Of a DNA stretch of 64,000 nt, positions 48,034-55,861 are shown piece after piece. Numbering within the stretch: the stretch's first letter is position 1; every line of letters begins with the position of its first letter. Source of the stretch: Nucisporomicrobium flavum. GTDB taxonomy: Bacteria; Actinomycetota; Actinomycetes; Mycobacteriales; Micromonosporaceae. The position numbers and the translations under genes are program-made. Location of the stretch: the NCBI RefSeq assembly GCF_016464385.1, contig NZ_JADMLH010000001.1, forward strand, positions 705,431-769,430. Direction: 5' to 3'. The notes beneath the pieces were generated by a model. The model was given only the letters and a program-made list of their open reading frames with translations, searched no databases and was not told the origin of the DNA.

Positions 48034-48119
48034 CAGGTTCGTCCGGGACGGCCGTCGACGGCAGCGTCGCCGCCGGCCCCGGTGCCGGGCGCGCCCGGAT
48101 CGGACCTGGGGTCGGCTCG

Positions 48120-48959
48120 TCAGGAGGCGACCGGGGCGGAACCGTTGACGAGCGGGACGGGGGCCGGAGCCGGCGGCGGCGCGGTGGCGGCCTGCGCCTC
48201 GCGGGCCAGGAACGTGCCCAGTTCGCCGATGGTGCTCATCAGCGGGGCCGGGAACACCACAGTGGAGTTCTTGTCGACGGCGATCTCCACCAGCGACTGC
48301 AGGTTGCGCAGCTGCAGGGCCAGGGGGTGCGCCATCATCGTGTCGGACGCGTCGCCGAGCGCGGCCGCCGCGAGGGACTCGCCCTCCGCGTTGATGATCT
48401 TCGCCCGCTTCTCGCGCTCCGCCTCCGCCTGCCGGGCCATCGCCCGCTTCATGGCGTCCGGCAGCTGGATGTCCTTGAGCTCGACCAGCGTGACCTCGAC
48501 GCCCCACTCGACGGTGGTGACGTCCAGGATCTCCCGGATGTCGGCGTTGATCCGGTCCGTCTCGGACAGCGTCTCGTCCAGCGTGTGCCGGCCGACCACC
48601 TTGCGCAGTGTGGTCTGGGCGATCTGGTTGATGGCCGCGTGGACGTTCTCGATCGCGACGACCGACTTGACGGCGTCGACCACCCGGAAGTACGCGACCG
48701 CGGAGACGTCGACGCTGACGTTGTCCCGGGTGATGATGCCCTGCGACTGGATCGGCATCGTGACGATCCGCAGCGAGACCCGGTGCAGCACGTCGATGAT
48801 GGGGATGATCAGTCGCAGGCCGGGGTCGCGGACGCCGACGACCCGGCCCAGCCGGAACAGCACGCCGCGTTCGTACTGCTTGACGATGCGTACGGCGAGC
48901 AGGAGCACGAGCAGCACGACGGCTGCGATGACGATCAGGGTGACGGTGAGTGTGTTCAT
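48120..48959 (-). CDS. Slipin/stomatin-like SPFH protein
   Basis: 279 aa. N-terminal membrane helix ([23 protein letters not shown]) followed by an SPFH/band-7 domain: [66 protein letters not shown], and a coiled region [23 protein letters not shown]. Slipins form membrane ring scaffolds in lipid microdomains. ATG at 48959 (GGTGGAGGT immediately upstream) overlaps the end of the truncated ABC ATPase gene by 4 bp. The usual slipin partner, an NfeD/ClpP-like protease, is absent. Confidence 0.93.
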   Translation of the reverse strand: MNTLTVTLIVIAAVVLLVLLLAVRIVKQYERGVLFRLGRVVGVRDPGLRLIIPIIDVLHRVSLRIVTMPIQSQGIITRDNVSVDVSAVAYFRVVDAVKSVVAIENVHAAINQIAQTTLRKVVGRHTLDETLSETDRINADIREILDVTTVEWGVEVTLVELKDIQLPDAMKRAMARQAEAEREKRAKIINAEGESLAAAALGDASDTMMAHPLALQLRNLQSLVEIAVDKNSTVVFPAPLMSTIGELGTFLAREAQAATAPPPAPAPVPLVNGSAPVAS

Positions 48960-49204
48960 ACCTCCACCGTGCGACTCGCACCGACGCCGCAGGCAGAGCC
49001 TAACGTCCCGTCCGTCCGGCAGCTGATCCGGCCGCCGTCACGACGCAGCAGCCCGAGCAGGATCCGCAGTGTGGTGGTCTTGCCCGCGCCGTTGGGTCCG
49101 AGGATGCCGTGCACCCCCGCGGCGACGGTCAGGTCCAGCCCGTCCAGCGCCCGTACGGTCCCGAAGGTCTTCGTCAGACCGGCCGCCGTGATCGCCGGGA
49201 TCAT
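48956..49204 (-). pseudogene. Truncated ABC transporter ATPase
   Basis: 82 residues: [59 protein letters not shown] match the first quarter of an ABC exporter ATPase with Walker [10 protein letters not shown]; then the similarity stops and unrelated residues lead to a stop. No Q-loop, signature or Walker B. No permease is nearby. The ATG and GAGGTGAACG are intact, so it may still be translated and couple to the slipin gene via the 4-bp overlap. Confidence 0.8.
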
Positions 49205-49224
49205 CGTCGTTCACCTCGTCCCGT

Positions 49225-50235
49225 TCACCGGTAGACGGCGGCGTGGTACCCGCCGTCGCCGAAGGGCATGGAGCCGCCCAGCCACCCGTGGCTGATGGCG
49301 CGTACCCCGCCCCGGACGCCGTGGGTCCGGAGATCCGTCATGCGCCCGCGCTGCCAGAGGAAGGCGATGGGGTCGGAGAAGTTGTTCAGCCCGGTGACGC
49401 CGATGATGCGTCCCCGGTCGTCGACGTCGGCGGCGGCCGAGTCGCCGATGCCGATCCGGCCGAGGTCGGTGACCGTCCCGGCGCGCCACAGGTACGCGGA
49501 CTCCACCCCTTCGCTGTCCGCCTCGGACGTCCCATGCCCCACGATCCAGCCACTGTCGTTCACGGCGGCCGCGCCGCCCGCCGTCGCGGGTCCCAGCGGA
49601 AGGTCGGTGACGCGTCCCCGGTACCAGACGCACGGCACGTACCTGCCCTGCCTGCCCGGCCGGGCGCCGACGATCCGGCCCCGGTTGTTGATGTCCGTGG
49701 CGTTGCCGCGGCCGAGGTCGGTGACGACGCCGTGCCGCCACAGGAAGGCGTGGCCCACACCCTGCACGGTGTACGTGCCCACGATCTCCCCACGGTCGTT
49801 GATGGCGTCGGCCTGCGCGTCGGTCCCGGGCAGGTCGAGGGCCGTCATCCTGCCGTTCTGCCAGAGGAACGCACGCCGGTCCACCGGCGGGGACTTCTGG
49901 CCGATGGTGCTGTAGCCGACGACCTGGCCGCGGTTGTTCACGTCCGTCGCGGCCCCGCTGCCCTCGTAGGTCGGTGTCAGCTCGCCGAGATCGCGCACCT
50001 GGCCACGCCGCCACAGGAACGGGTGCGAGCGGCCGGGCGTGAACTCACCGCGGCCGGCCGCGTATCCGGCGTCGGCGAGGCTGAGGACCTCGCCCGTGAA
50101 GCCCAGGTCGATCACCCGGTACTGCCGGACCGGGCATGCCGCCGCCGGTCCCGCCGGCGCGGCCACCACCAGCGATCCGGCGGCCACCACCGCGGTCAGC
50201 CTCCCGGCCCAGGATGACGTCGTCAGCGCTGACAT
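49225..50235 (-). CDS. Secreted HAF-repeat beta-propeller-like protein
   Basis: 336 aa, ATG at 50235 with GGGAG. Signal peptide (RLTAVVAAGSLVVAAPAGPAAA-C). The mature part consists of about six repeats of 45-50 residues, each containing HAFLW/AFLWQxGRMTDLG and INDRGxIVG (for example HAFLWRHGVVTDLGRGNATDINNRGRIVGA). These HAF repeats form a beta-propeller-like extracellular structure of unknown function. Possible lipobox-like AAAC at the cleavage site is not convincing. Confidence 0.85.
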   Translation of the reverse strand: MSALTTSSWAGRLTAVVAAGSLVVAAPAGPAAACPVRQYRVIDLGFTGEVLSLADAGYAAGRGEFTPGRSHPFLWRRGQVRDLGELTPTYEGSGAATDVNNRGQVVGYSTIGQKSPPVDRRAFLWQNGRMTALDLPGTDAQADAINDRGEIVGTYTVQGVGHAFLWRHGVVTDLGRGNATDINNRGRIVGARPGRQGRYVPCVWYRGRVTDLPLGPATAGGAAAVNDSGWIVGHGTSEADSEGVESAYLWRAGTVTDLGRIGIGDSAAADVDDRGRIIGVTGLNNFSDPIAFLWQRGRMTDLRTHGVRGGVRAISHGWLGGSMPFGDGGYHAAVYR

Positions 50236-50279
50236 GTCTCGCTCCCTTCGCCGCCGGTCCCGGTGGGCCGCACGCGGGC

Positions 50280-51782
50280 TCAGGCGAGGTCCTTCTTCGC
50301 GACCTTGCCCGCGCCGGTCAGCGGGAGCGTGTCCCGCAACTCCACGATGCGCGGGTACTTGTAGGCGGCCAGCCGCTCGCGGCAGTACTCGATGATCTCC
50401 TCGGCCGCCGGCTGACTGCCCGGGTGCGGCACGACGAAGGCCTTGACCTCCTGCCCGAGCCGCCCGTCGGGCGTACCGACCACCGCGGCCTGCGCGACCG
50501 CCGGGTGGCCGTACAGGACCTCCTCGATCTCGCGCGGGTACACGTTGTAGCCACCGCGGATGATCAGTTCCTTCTTGCGGTCCACGATGAACAGGTAGCC
50601 GTCCTCGTCGGCGTAGCCCAGGTCGCCGGTGTGGAACCAGCCGTGCCGGAACGCCTCGGCCGTCGCCGCCGGGTGGCCGTGGTAGCCGCGCATCGTGTGG
50701 TAGCCACGGGTGACGAGCTCGCCGACGTGCTCGCGCCCGCGCGGCAGGGCCTGACCGTCCTCGTCCCACACCTGCACCTCGACACCCCAGACGGGTTTGC
50801 CGACGCTGTAGACGCGCCGGGCGTCGGGGCCCTCGTTGAAGGTGATCGTGGAGGCGGTCTCGGTCATGCCGTACCCCTCCAGGATCGGCACGCCGAAGCG
50901 GGCCTCGAAGGCGTCCAGCACGCGGGCCGGGATCGAGTCGCCGCCGGAGACGCACACCCGCAGCGTCGACGTGTCGTAGCGGTCCAGCTCCGGGTGCGCC
51001 AGCAGCGCACCGAACATCGTGGGTACGCCGTCGAAGATGGTCGCGCCGTCGCGTTCGATCGCGGCGAGCACGCGGCCCGCCTCGAACCGGGGCACCAGCG
51101 ACAGGCAGGCGCCGAAACGGATGCCGAGGTTCATGGCGCTGGACATGCCGTACACGTGGAACAGCGGCAGCACGGTGAGGATCACGTCGTCGGGGTTGAG
51201 CTGGAACAGCCGGCCCGGGATGTCGGCGTTCATGTACAGCTGGAAGTGGGTCAGCTCGGCGCCCTTGGGCCGCCCGGTGGTCCCCGAGGTGTAGACGATC
51301 GCGGCGGTGTCCCCCGGCTCGGTCCCGTGCAGCGGCAGCGGGGCGCTCACCGGCTTCTGCAGCGCCGCGAACGAGCGGGCCGGGTCGCCGGCGAGGCCGG
51401 CGACGTGCACCGCGGTGAGGCCGCAGTCGGCGGCCGCCTTGGCCGCCTCCTCCGCCGCGCCGGCCCAGGTGATGAGCAGGCGGGTCCCCGAGTCGGCGAT
51501 CTGGTACGCCACCTCCCGCGCCTTGAGCAGCACGTTGAGGGGTACGACCACGGCACCGGCCTTGAGGATGCCGTAGTACGCGACGGGGAACTCCGGGATG
51601 TTCGGGAGTTGCAGCGCCACCCGGTCGCCGGGGCGGATCCCCCGCTCCCGCAGCGCCGCGGCCACGGCGTCGGAGCGGCGGTCCAGCTCGGCGTAGGTGA
51701 CGGTGGCACCCTCGTACGTCAGCGCGGGCGCCGTGGGACGTCTCGTCGCCGACTCGCGCAGAATGACAGCCAGGTTCAGCAT
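50280..51782 (-). CDS. Long-chain fatty acid-CoA ligase (AMP-binding)
   Basis: 500 aa, ATG at 51782 with GGAAGGAG. ANL-superfamily motifs: IVYTSGTTGRPKGAELTH (P-loop, about 163-180), GYGMTETAS, YRTGD equivalent FHTGDLGYADEDGYLFIVDRKKELI, and the C-terminal catalytic Lys in PLTGAGKVAKKDL. It activates a carboxylic acid to acyl-CoA via acyl-AMP. The 26-bp gap to the upstream WS/DGAT gene on the same strand indicates an operon in which the ligase supplies acyl-CoA for neutral-lipid synthesis. Confidence 0.93.
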   Translation of the reverse strand: MLNLAVILRESATRRPTAPALTYEGATVTYAELDRRSDAVAAALRERGIRPGDRVALQLPNIPEFPVAYYGILKAGAVVVPLNVLLKAREVAYQIADSGTRLLITWAGAAEEAAKAAADCGLTAVHVAGLAGDPARSFAALQKPVSAPLPLHGTEPGDTAAIVYTSGTTGRPKGAELTHFQLYMNADIPGRLFQLNPDDVILTVLPLFHVYGMSSAMNLGIRFGACLSLVPRFEAGRVLAAIERDGATIFDGVPTMFGALLAHPELDRYDTSTLRVCVSGGDSIPARVLDAFEARFGVPILEGYGMTETASTITFNEGPDARRVYSVGKPVWGVEVQVWDEDGQALPRGREHVGELVTRGYHTMRGYHGHPAATAEAFRHGWFHTGDLGYADEDGYLFIVDRKKELIIRGGYNVYPREIEEVLYGHPAVAQAAVVGTPDGRLGQEVKAFVVPHPGSQPAAEEIIEYCRERLAAYKYPRIVELRDTLPLTGAGKVAKKDLA

Positions 51783-51808
51783 CGCCGGCTCCTTCCGGCT
51801 CGGGTTGA

Positions 51809-53251
51809 TCAGGAGGCTGGGGCGCCTGCGGGTGCGGCGACGCGCCGCCGGGCGGGCCGGGGTCCGGCGGGGCGGCAGGCGTCGCGCAGGATCCGGACCT
51901 CGTCGGTCACGAACCCGGCGAACTCGTCCGCCTCCGGCACCGAGGCGAAGTCGGTGGTGATGCCGAAGGCCGCCTGGCCGCCGTACGTGAAGACGGCCAC
52001 CCCGATGCGCAGCCGCTCGGCGATCGGGACGTACGGCAGGATCTCGCGGATCGGGCGGCCCAGCACGGACAGCGGCCGGCCGGGACCCGGCACGTTGGTG
52101 GTGACCGTGGTGATCGCCGACTGCGGCACCCGCAGGGCGGTCCGGATGATCATGGATACCGGCGGGAACGGCTCGCTGCCCGCCAGGGCCACCATGGCCG
52201 CGGCCGCCTCCACCTCGCCGCTGGCGCGCAGCTCGGCGATGCGCTCGTGCACGGCGCGCAGCCGCTGCATCGGCTCGTCGATCTCGACGGGCAGGAGCAG
52301 CAGCATCGAGGAGAGCCGGTTGTCCAGCAGCCCTTCCTGGTCGCGGGCGCGCACGTTGACGGGCACGAGGGTGCGTACGGCGTCGGCCGCGGGCTCCTCG
52401 CCCCGCTGCAGCATGAGCCGGCGGAACGCGCCCGCCACGGCGGCGAGGTACACGTCGTTGATGGTCACCGAGCAGGCGTCGGAGACCGAGGCGATGTCCG
52501 CCAGCGCGGTACGCGCGACCGCGTACCGTCGGGCCCTGCCGATCGGACCGGCGAGCGAGGTCGGCGCGGTGGGCACGAATCCCGCCGCGAGGGCGCCCAG
52601 CCCGCGCGTGGTGTCGAGCAGCCACCGGGCCACGTCGCCGGGCGAGCGTATGGCGCCGGCCACCACGCGCGCCTGGTCGAACGGGGTACGGGCCAGCTGC
52701 CCCAGCGCGTCCAGCGTGAGGTCGAGCGTGCTCACGTCCCGCCGCGGCTCCCAGTGGTCCTCCACCGGACGCGGCGTACGGGATCCGCCGTCACAGATCA
52801 GCTTGTACAGCTGGTTGCCCGAGACGCCGTCGATCAGGCAGTGGTGCACTTTGGACAGCAGCGCCCAGCGGCCCTCCGGCAGGCCCTCGATCAGCCAGTC
52901 CTCCCACAACGGCCGTTCCCGGTCGAGGCGCTGGCTCATCACCCGGGCCACGACCTGTTCGAGCGCCGCGTCGCCGCCGGGCTCGGCCAGCGCGGTTCGC
53001 CGCAGGTGGAAATCGAGGTCGAAAGCCGGGTCGTCGACCCACACCGGCCGGCCCAGGTTGAACGGGACCCGGCGGACCTTCTGCCGGTACCGGGGTACCA
53101 GCGGCAGCCGGCCGCGGATCAGCGCGGCGAACTCGGCCTGGCTCGGAGCCGGGCCGTCGAGGACGGCGATCGAGGCGATCGCGAGGGAGGCGTGTGGATC
53201 CCCGTCCTCGGCGTCGAGGAAGGACGCGTCCAACGGGCTCAGATATTCCAC
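51809..53251 (-). CDS. Wax ester synthase/diacylglycerol acyltransferase (Tgs-like)
   Basis: 480 aa, standard for the family. Active-site motif HHCLIDG at residues 136-142; other hallmarks PLWEDWLIEGL, NDVYLAAVAGAFRRLM (ND motif), VPVNVRARDQEG and TTVTTNVPGPGRPLSVLG. It transfers acyl-CoA to diacylglycerol or alcohol to form TAG or wax ester. In M. tuberculosis the main TAG synthase in hypoxia, Tgs1 (Rv3130c), is DosR-induced. A box copy 69 bp upstream here fits the same logic. First gene of the lipid operon. Confidence 0.95.
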   Translation of the reverse strand: MEYLSPLDASFLDAEDGDPHASLAIASIAVLDGPAPSQAEFAALIRGRLPLVPRYRQKVRRVPFNLGRPVWVDDPAFDLDFHLRRTALAEPGGDAALEQVVARVMSQRLDRERPLWEDWLIEGLPEGRWALLSKVHHCLIDGVSGNQLYKLICDGGSRTPRPVEDHWEPRRDVSTLDLTLDALGQLARTPFDQARVVAGAIRSPGDVARWLLDTTRGLGALAAGFVPTAPTSLAGPIGRARRYAVARTALADIASVSDACSVTINDVYLAAVAGAFRRLMLQRGEEPAADAVRTLVPVNVRARDQEGLLDNRLSSMLLLLPVEIDEPMQRLRAVHERIAELRASGEVEAAAAMVALAGSEPFPPVSMIIRTALRVPQSAITTVTTNVPGPGRPLSVLGRPIREILPYVPIAERLRIGVAVFTYGGQAAFGITTDFASVPEADEFAGFVTDEVRILRDACRPAGPRPARRRVAAPAGAPAS

Positions 53252-53320
53252 GGCTTCCTCCTGGAGTCGACGGCGGTCGGTGGTCGCCTCAGGTCACCAT
53301 CCGATGACAGCTCGTTCGCT

Positions 53321-53339
53321 CGCCAGGGTCGGACGGCCC
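53321..53339 (-). promoter_or_regulatory. Conserved box upstream of the WS/DGAT operon
   Basis: Minus strand reads GGGCCGTCCGACCCTGGCG, 69 bp before the ATG at 53251. One core mismatch (GACCC). Confidence 0.5.
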
Positions 53340-53347
53340 GCGCCCGG

Positions 53348-53366
53348 GACGCGTCCGGCCCTGCGT
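53348..53366 (+). promoter_or_regulatory. Conserved box upstream of the alpha/beta hydrolase at 53398
   Basis: Reads GACGCGTCCGGCCCTGCGT, ending 31 bp before the ATG. It lies back-to-back with the box serving the WS/DGAT operon, giving a divergent pair. Confidence 0.5.
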
Positions 53367-53397
53367 GCCACGGCGGCCGGCGGGGCACGCTGGAGGC

Positions 53398-54285
53398 ATG
53401 GTGAGGATCGCCCGGCACGGTGCGGTGGAGGTCGCGTACGAGGTGGAGGGCCCGTCCGACGGCGAGCCGCTGCTGCTCGTCATGGGGCTCGGCCTGCAGA
53501 TGCTGTTCTGGCCGGACGGCTTCCGGGCGGAGCTGACCGGGCGGGGCTTCCGGGTGGCCCGGTTCGACAACCGGGACGTCGGGCTGTCCACTCACCTCGG
53601 TGCGCTGGGTGCGCCCTCACCACTGGATCTGGCGGTGCGCCGGGGGCCCGGGTACGCGCTCGCCGACATGGCCGGGGACGCCGTGGCGGTGCTGGACGCC
53701 CTGGGCTGGGAGAGCGCCCACGTGGTGGGGGTGTCGCTGGGCGGGATGATCGCGCAGACCGTGGCGACCGCCCATCCCCGCCGGGTACGGTCGCTCACCT
53801 CGATCTCCTCCACGCCGTCGCCGCGCGTCGGGCGTCCCCGTCCGCGGGCGATGGTGTCCCTGCTCCGGCGCCCGGCCGCCGACCGGGAGGCCGCGGCGCA
53901 GCAGGTCGTGGAGGTGTTCCGGGTCATCGGCTCGCCCGCGTACCCGCACGACGAGGACTGGCTGCGCGAGGTGGCGCGGCAGAGCTACGACAGGGCCCAC
54001 GACCCGGCCGGCGTACGGCGCCAGCTCGCCGCGATCGTCTCCGCGGCGGACCGGCGCCCGGCGTTGCGCGGCCTGCGCGTCCCGGCCCTCGTCGTCCACG
54101 GGACCGCCGATCCGCTCGTACGCCTGCGTGGCGGGCTGGAAACGGCCCGCGCGATCCCCGACGCCCGCCTGGTCGTGCATCCCGGCATGGGCCACGACCT
54201 GCCGGCGGCGCTGCAGCCGGCGATCGCGGGTGAGATCGGGGCGCTGGCGGCCCGGTGGCGCGACGGCGTGGCGGGGCGGAGTTAG
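53398..54285 (+). CDS. Alpha/beta hydrolase
   Basis: 295 aa, ATG with GGAGG. Core: VAYEVEGPSDGEPLLLVMGLGLQMLFWPDGF, RVARFDNRDVGLST, nucleophile elbow VGVSLGGMIAQTVA, Asp in LVVHGTADPLVRL and His in VVHPGMGHDLP: a full catalytic triad. Related to esterases/haloperoxidase-like hydrolases. It is divergent from WS/DGAT and shares its control region, so lipid-ester turnover is a reasonable guess. Confidence 0.9.
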   Translation: MVRIARHGAVEVAYEVEGPSDGEPLLLVMGLGLQMLFWPDGFRAELTGRGFRVARFDNRDVGLSTHLGALGAPSPLDLAVRRGPGYALADMAGDAVAVLDALGWESAHVVGVSLGGMIAQTVATAHPRRVRSLTSISSTPSPRVGRPRPRAMVSLLRRPAADREAAAQQVVEVFRVIGSPAYPHDEDWLREVARQSYDRAHDPAGVRRQLAAIVSAADRRPALRGLRVPALVVHGTADPLVRLRGGLETARAIPDARLVVHPGMGHDLPAALQPAIAGEIGALAARWRDGVAGRS

Positions 54286-54294
54286 GCTGCGGCC

Positions 54295-54681
54295 GTGACG
54301 GGGAACGGGCGTCCGCCGCTGAACCTCGGCGAGATCATCCGCCGCCGGCGGGAGCTGGCCGAGCTGCCGATGCGCCAGCTGGCGAAGATGGTGGGCATCT
54401 CGGGGCCGTACCTGTCCCAGATCGAGCGGGGCCTGCGCGCGCCGTCGGAGCGGGTGCTGCACGCGATCGCGGACGCGTTGCGCACCACGGCGGACGCGCT
54501 GGTGGAGCAGGCCACCCCGGAGGCACCGCCGGCGGTGCTCACCGCGATCGCCGAGGACCCGAACCTGACCGCACGGCAGCGGCAGGCCCTGGTGGAGGTC
54601 TACTCCGCGCTGACCGAGACGACGATCGCCCGCCGGCGTCGCGGCGACCGGCGGGCGGACGGGGACCGGCCCGGGGGCTGA
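54295..54681 (+). CDS. XRE-family helix-turn-helix regulator
   Basis: 128 aa, GTG at 54295 with TAGGCT 6 bp upstream (leaderless layout). HTH at about 12-68: LGEIIRRRRELAELPMRQLAKMVGISGPYLSQIERGLRAPSERVLHAIADAL. The rest is a short helical tail ending in Arg/Asp repeats. It is convergent with the phasin-like gene (24-bp gap), a layout seen for regulators of granule proteins. A TTAGC-repeat operator lies in front of the phasin-like gene and may be its target. Confidence 0.85.
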   Translation: MTGNGRPPLNLGEIIRRRRELAELPMRQLAKMVGISGPYLSQIERGLRAPSERVLHAIADALRTTADALVEQATPEAPPAVLTAIAEDPNLTARQRQALVEVYSALTETTIARRRRGDRRADGDRPGG

Positions 54682-54705
54682 GGGTCCCCGGGCCGGCCGT
54701 ATCGG

Positions 54706-54990
54706 TCACCGAAGCGCGTGCCGTGCCGTCTTGACGTACGCGGCACCGACGTCCTCGATGAGCTCGGCGCTCAGCGTGAGCATCGACTTCGCCCACGGGT
54801 AGGGCGTGATCTTCGCGGCGTCCTTCTCGAACGCGACGATGTCCGCGATGCCGCGCTCGTACGCGTTGACCGCGAGCGTCCCGACCTCGCGGCCGATGCG
54901 CCGGGTGCTTTCCCGGCCTGCTGGCGGACTGGCGACCTGCTTGGCCGCCGCGGGCTCGCGGACCGGCTTGGCGTTGGTGGTGGTGGTCAT
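54706..54990 (-). CDS. Phasin-like small protein
   Basis: 94 aa, ATG at 54990 behind GAGGGGAGG. A disordered Lys/Pro/Ala N-terminus (TTTTNAKPVREPAAAKQVASP) precedes two amphipathic helices (IGREVGTLAVNAYERGIADIVAFEKDAAKI and WAKSMLTLSAELIEDVGAAYVKTARHAL), the pattern of phasins that coat polyester or lipid inclusions. Family assignment is by pattern only. Next to TAG synthesis genes, it could coat neutral-lipid bodies. Confidence 0.6.
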   Translation of the reverse strand: MTTTTNAKPVREPAAAKQVASPPAGRESTRRIGREVGTLAVNAYERGIADIVAFEKDAAKITPYPWAKSMLTLSAELIEDVGAAYVKTARHALR

Positions 54991-55017
54991 GGCAACCTCC
55001 CCTCGACCCCTTGTCCT

Positions 55018-55045
55018 ATTAGCACGTTAGCCCGCGACTGCTAAC
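55018..55045. promoter_or_regulatory. TTAGC-repeat operator before the phasin-like gene
   Basis: TTAGC at 55019-55023 and 55027-55031 as direct repeats and GCTAA at 55040-55044 inverted. The site starts 28 bp before the phasin-like ATG. AT content is locally higher. Candidate target of the XRE regulator next door. Confidence 0.5.
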
Positions 55046-55049
55046 GCCC

Positions 55050-55068
55050 GGCAGGGCCGGCCGCCTCC
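55050..55068 (-). promoter_or_regulatory. Weak box copy before the phasin-like gene
   Basis: Minus strand reads GAGGCGGCCGGCCCTGCCG; the right half is good, the left half poor. 59 bp before the ATG. Confidence 0.35.
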
Positions 55069-55118
55069 TGCCGCGGGTGTCCTCGTCCCCGGGCCGGCGG
55101 GACGGTCTCCGCGCGGAC

Positions 55119-55137
55119 GCGACCATCGGCCCTGTCC
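55119..55137 (+). promoter_or_regulatory. Conserved box upstream of the two-component system
   Basis: Reads GCGACCATCGGCCCTGTCC, ending 31 bp before the response regulator ATG. Confidence 0.55.
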
Positions 55138-55168
55138 GTCCGCCGGGCACGGGGGCAACCTGGAGGTC

Positions 55169-55861
55169 ATGGCGGGCACCGTGCTGGTCGTCGAGGACGA
55201 CCGCGAGCTGCGCGACCTGCTGCGCCGCTACCTCGAACGCGCCGGGTACGCCGTGCACACCACCGGTTCCGGCGCCGAGGCCATCGGCCTGCTCACCCGG
55301 GACCTGGTGGAGCTCATGGTGCTGGACCTGGGCCTGCCGGACGTCGACGGGCTGGACGTGCTGGCCGCCGCCCGGGACAGCCGCACGGTGCCGGTGGTCG
55401 TCCTGACCGCGCGCAGCGCCGTCGAGGACCGCATCGAGGGGCTGCGCCGCGGCGCCGACGACTACGTGACCAAGCCGTTCTCCCCCACCGAGCTGGTGCT
55501 GCGGGTGGAGGCGGTGCTGCACCGTACCCGTGGCGAGGGTGCGGTGGCCGGGCCGGACTCCTTCGGCGGCGGCCGGCTGCGCCTCGACGAGCCCCGGCAC
55601 ACCGCCGAGCTGGACGGCGCGCGGCTCGAGCTGACGCCGACCGAGTGGGGCGTGCTCACCGCGCTGGCGGCCGCGCCCGGGCGGGTCTTCTCCCGCTACG
55701 AGCTGATCAACCGGATCCGCGGGTACGAGTTCCCCGGGTACGAGCGGACCGTCGACTCGCACGTCAAGAACCTGCGCCGCAAGCTCGGACCGGACGCGGC
55801 GGGGCTGGTGGAGACGGTGCTCGGGGTCGGCTACCGGATGGGGTGGTCGCGTGACCGGTGA
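55169..55861 (+). CDS. OmpR-family response regulator
   Basis: 230 aa, ATG with GGAGG. Receiver domain: acidic pair E9/D10-D11, phospho-acceptor D53 in MVLDLGLPD, Thr in LTARSAVEDR, Lys in VTKPFSPTEL. C-terminal winged helix: LELTPTEWGVLTALAAAPGRVFSRYELINRI, RTVDSHVKNLRRKLG and VGYRMGW. Overlaps the kinase gene by 11 bp. It has the conserved box upstream, so the two-component system may be a downstream branch of the putative regulon. It is OmpR-type, not the NarL-type DosR. Confidence 0.96.
   Translation: MAGTVLVVEDDRELRDLLRRYLERAGYAVHTTGSGAEAIGLLTRDLVELMVLDLGLPDVDGLDVLAAARDSRTVPVVVLTARSAVEDRIEGLRRGADDYVTKPFSPTELVLRVEAVLHRTRGEGAVAGPDSFGGGRLRLDEPRHTAELDGARLELTPTEWGVLTALAAAPGRVFSRYELINRIRGYEFPGYERTVDSHVKNLRRKLGPDAAGLVETVLGVGYRMGWSRDR

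Noticed and set aside
50136..54233. 1365-codon plus-strand frame across the lipid operon
   Set aside because: Antisense to the acyl-CoA ligase and WS/DGAT; no domain pattern.
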